From NCBI GenBank assembly GCA_038222915.1, contig JBBRHH010000019.1, positions 1 to 23,701 of the forward strand: a DNA stretch of 23,701 bases, given 5' to 3'. Numbering within the stretch: the stretch's first letter is position 1; every line of letters starts with the position of its first letter. The notes under the pieces were generated by a model. It was not told where the DNA came from. It was given only the letters and a program-made list of their open reading frames with translations, and made no database searches. This document shows positions 22,617 through 23,701 of the stretch, piece by piece. This DNA is from JBBRHH01 sp038222915 (GTDB lineage: Bacteria > Planctomycetota > Phycisphaerae > Tepidisphaerales > Tepidisphaeraceae). Made by a program: the position numbers and the translations under genes.

Positions 22617-23701
22617 TTATTTGACCCCATCGCGGTAGCCGCGCTGGTGGGGCATTGGGTCTATTACATCCGGGAAGCCGTCCTCGTCGCTGTCGAGCAG
22701 GTAGAGTAGATCCAGGCCGTAGGCGGGGCGGACGTTGGTCAGGGCGTTGGAGATGATCTTGTCTCCTTTGACGCCGATCACCGGGCCCTCGATCTTGCCT
22801 GGTGTTTTGAACAGCCATTCCACGTTGAAGCGCTCGTAGCCGGTGTCCATGCCCTGAACCATGTAGTGCTCGCTGATCTTGCCGTCGCCGTCCATGTCGC
22901 AGGGAAGCCGATCGGTCTGATAGAGGACGAGGCTCTGCAGGAACGCGCCGATGGCCGAGCGGTCGGTATCCGACAGGCCGATGTATGCCTCGCGTGATTT
23001 GTCGGCTTCGCCGCCGTGACGACGGATGACTTCCTCGATGCTCAGGCTTGCACCATCGTGGCCGTACGGGCCTGTGGTTCCGCAACCCCAGAGCGGGCTG
23101 GTACGCCAGAACTTCTGCACACTCCCGTCGAACTGCACCTGGTAAAACTTTGGCCCGACATCGTGATACTTGAAGTCGGTGTAAATGCCTCGGACCGTCT
23201 TGGCCGCCCGTCGTGGAAGTGCGAGGTCACCTTTCTTGTCGGCCAGCATCACGACCTTGCCCTCCATCCGGTCGGCCTTGTCGTTGTACGCCACATCGAG
23301 CTCAAAAAAGCGGCGGTCTCCGGCATACCGTTTTGTGTAGTCCTTCGCCGTGCTGTCGGCGGCGGCCAGGTGCCAGTCGGGGATATGACATGCGGTGCAA
23401 CTGATCTGTGTGAAAAGCTTCTCGCCGCGCCGCACTTCTGCTGTCAGCTTCCCGCGCGCCGGCGCCGGATGATTCAGGAGATACCACTCGGCCATGTCGA
23501 GATCACCTTCGCTGATCTCCTCGCAATAGCCATCGCGATCCGGATCGTCGAGGCTGATGCCGGTTGGTCCGCGAACGGCCCCGCGGTCCTTGCCAGCCGC
23601 CGTGATGCACTGCAATTGCCCGGCGTTGGAGACCTGCGAGAACCCGCAATCGTCGGACAGTGTGAGCGTCGTGGGATCAAACGCCTGGAGGCCGCTGTGG
23701 A
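22617..23701 (-). CDS. DUF1111 di-heme-type oxidoreductase, 5' end cut by window edge
   Basis: 361 complete codons are visible including the stop (open frame with no stop to the right edge; the start lies outside). A single CxxCH heme site, CTACH at 23385-23399, sits in RRGEKLFTQISCTACHIPDW, the C-terminal heme region of the DUF1111 (thiol/di-heme oxidoreductase, COG3488-like) family. The N-terminal heme site would be off the edge. KTVRGIYTDFKYHDVGPKFY and FWRTSPLWGCGTTGPYGHDG are the usual family blocks. DPDRDGYCEE, CDMDGDGKIS and DSDEDGFPD are acidic DxDxDG loops that probably bind calcium, as in EF-hand or thrombospondin type-3 repeats. It is probably periplasmic or outer-envelope, transferring electrons. 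Its + strand C excess is absent, unlike the rest of the window. An internal TTG at 23615 is not the true start, because the family sequence continues upstream. Confidence 0.85.
   Translation of the reverse strand, partial: HSGLQAFDPTTLTLSDDCGFSQVSNAGQLQCITAAGKDRGAVRGPTGISLDDPDRDGYCEEISEGDLDMAEWYLLNHPAPARGKLTAEVRRGEKLFTQISCTACHIPDWHLAAADSTAKDYTKRYAGDRRFFELDVAYNDKADRMEGKVVMLADKKGDLALPRRAAKTVRGIYTDFKYHDVGPKFYQVQFDGSVQKFWRTSPLWGCGTTGPYGHDGASLSIEEVIRRHGGEADKSREAYIGLSDTDRSAIGAFLQSLVLYQTDRLPCDMDGDGKISEHYMVQGMDTGYERFNVEWLFKTPGKIEGPVIGVKGDKIISNALTNVRPAYGLDLLYLLDSDEDGFPDVIDPMPHQRGYRDGVK

Noticed and set aside
1..23701. CRISPR arrays, rRNA, tRNA, transposases
   Set aside because: I looked for spaced direct repeats, cloverleaf-like elements and transposase motifs and saw none; two 33-bp copies without spacers are not a CRISPR array.

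Overview
The window reads as a chromosomal segment of a GC-rich, Gram-negative-type bacterium. The best guess is a planctomycete of the Phycisphaerae type. That guess rests on the gene mix: a giant secreted PQQ-propeller/TPR protein, a ThuA-like secreted protein, a DUF1111 cytochrome-like oxidoreductase, a GH28-type beta-helix and a heparinase-like multidomain enzyme. No rRNA or other direct phylogenetic marker is present, so the assignment is an inference.

Layout, left to right. The left edge cuts through dnaN (minus strand). Upstream of dnaN is a 429-base gene-free region with three DnaA-box-like 9-mers and an AT-rich stretch. A minus-strand pair follows: a heme catalase-family protein and a VIT/CCC1-like membrane protein. 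Next come a GH28-type beta-helix (plus) and a 1374-residue heparinase-like protein (minus), whose stop codons abut exactly. A DUF433/DUF5615 toxin-antitoxin pair (minus) sits in a patch of different base composition. It is followed by a secreted ThuA-domain protein and two tandem paralogous single-pass membrane proteins of no family I recognise, bounded by short GGTGGGC palindromes.

Positions 12304-12933 hold no convincing gene. They do hold a near-consensus sigma70-type promoter, a foldable region that may be a small RNA, two 33-bp direct repeats and a helically phased GGGAGATT array. Then come S-methyl-5'-thioadenosine phosphorylase, the 1622-residue PQQ/TPR protein, an Ala-rich secreted coiled-coil protein, a ParA-family ATPase whose -10 box lies inside a perfect 13-bp inverted repeat, the ABC-F protein EttA, and a DUF1111 di-heme-type oxidoreductase (minus) cut by the right edge.

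Functional themes are replication and segregation (dnaN, parA), peroxide and iron handling (catalase, VIT), secreted polysaccharide breakdown (GH28-type and heparinase-like proteins, possibly ThuA), nucleoside salvage (MTAP) and translation control (EttA). In the lines counted by hand, the + strand carries excess C over G whatever the gene direction, as expected for a single replication arm. The toxin-antitoxin patch and the last gene depart from this. The most unusual items are the ParA operator-like palindrome, the promoter plus structured region near 12.4 kb, the phased repeat array and the unnamed tandem membrane-protein family.
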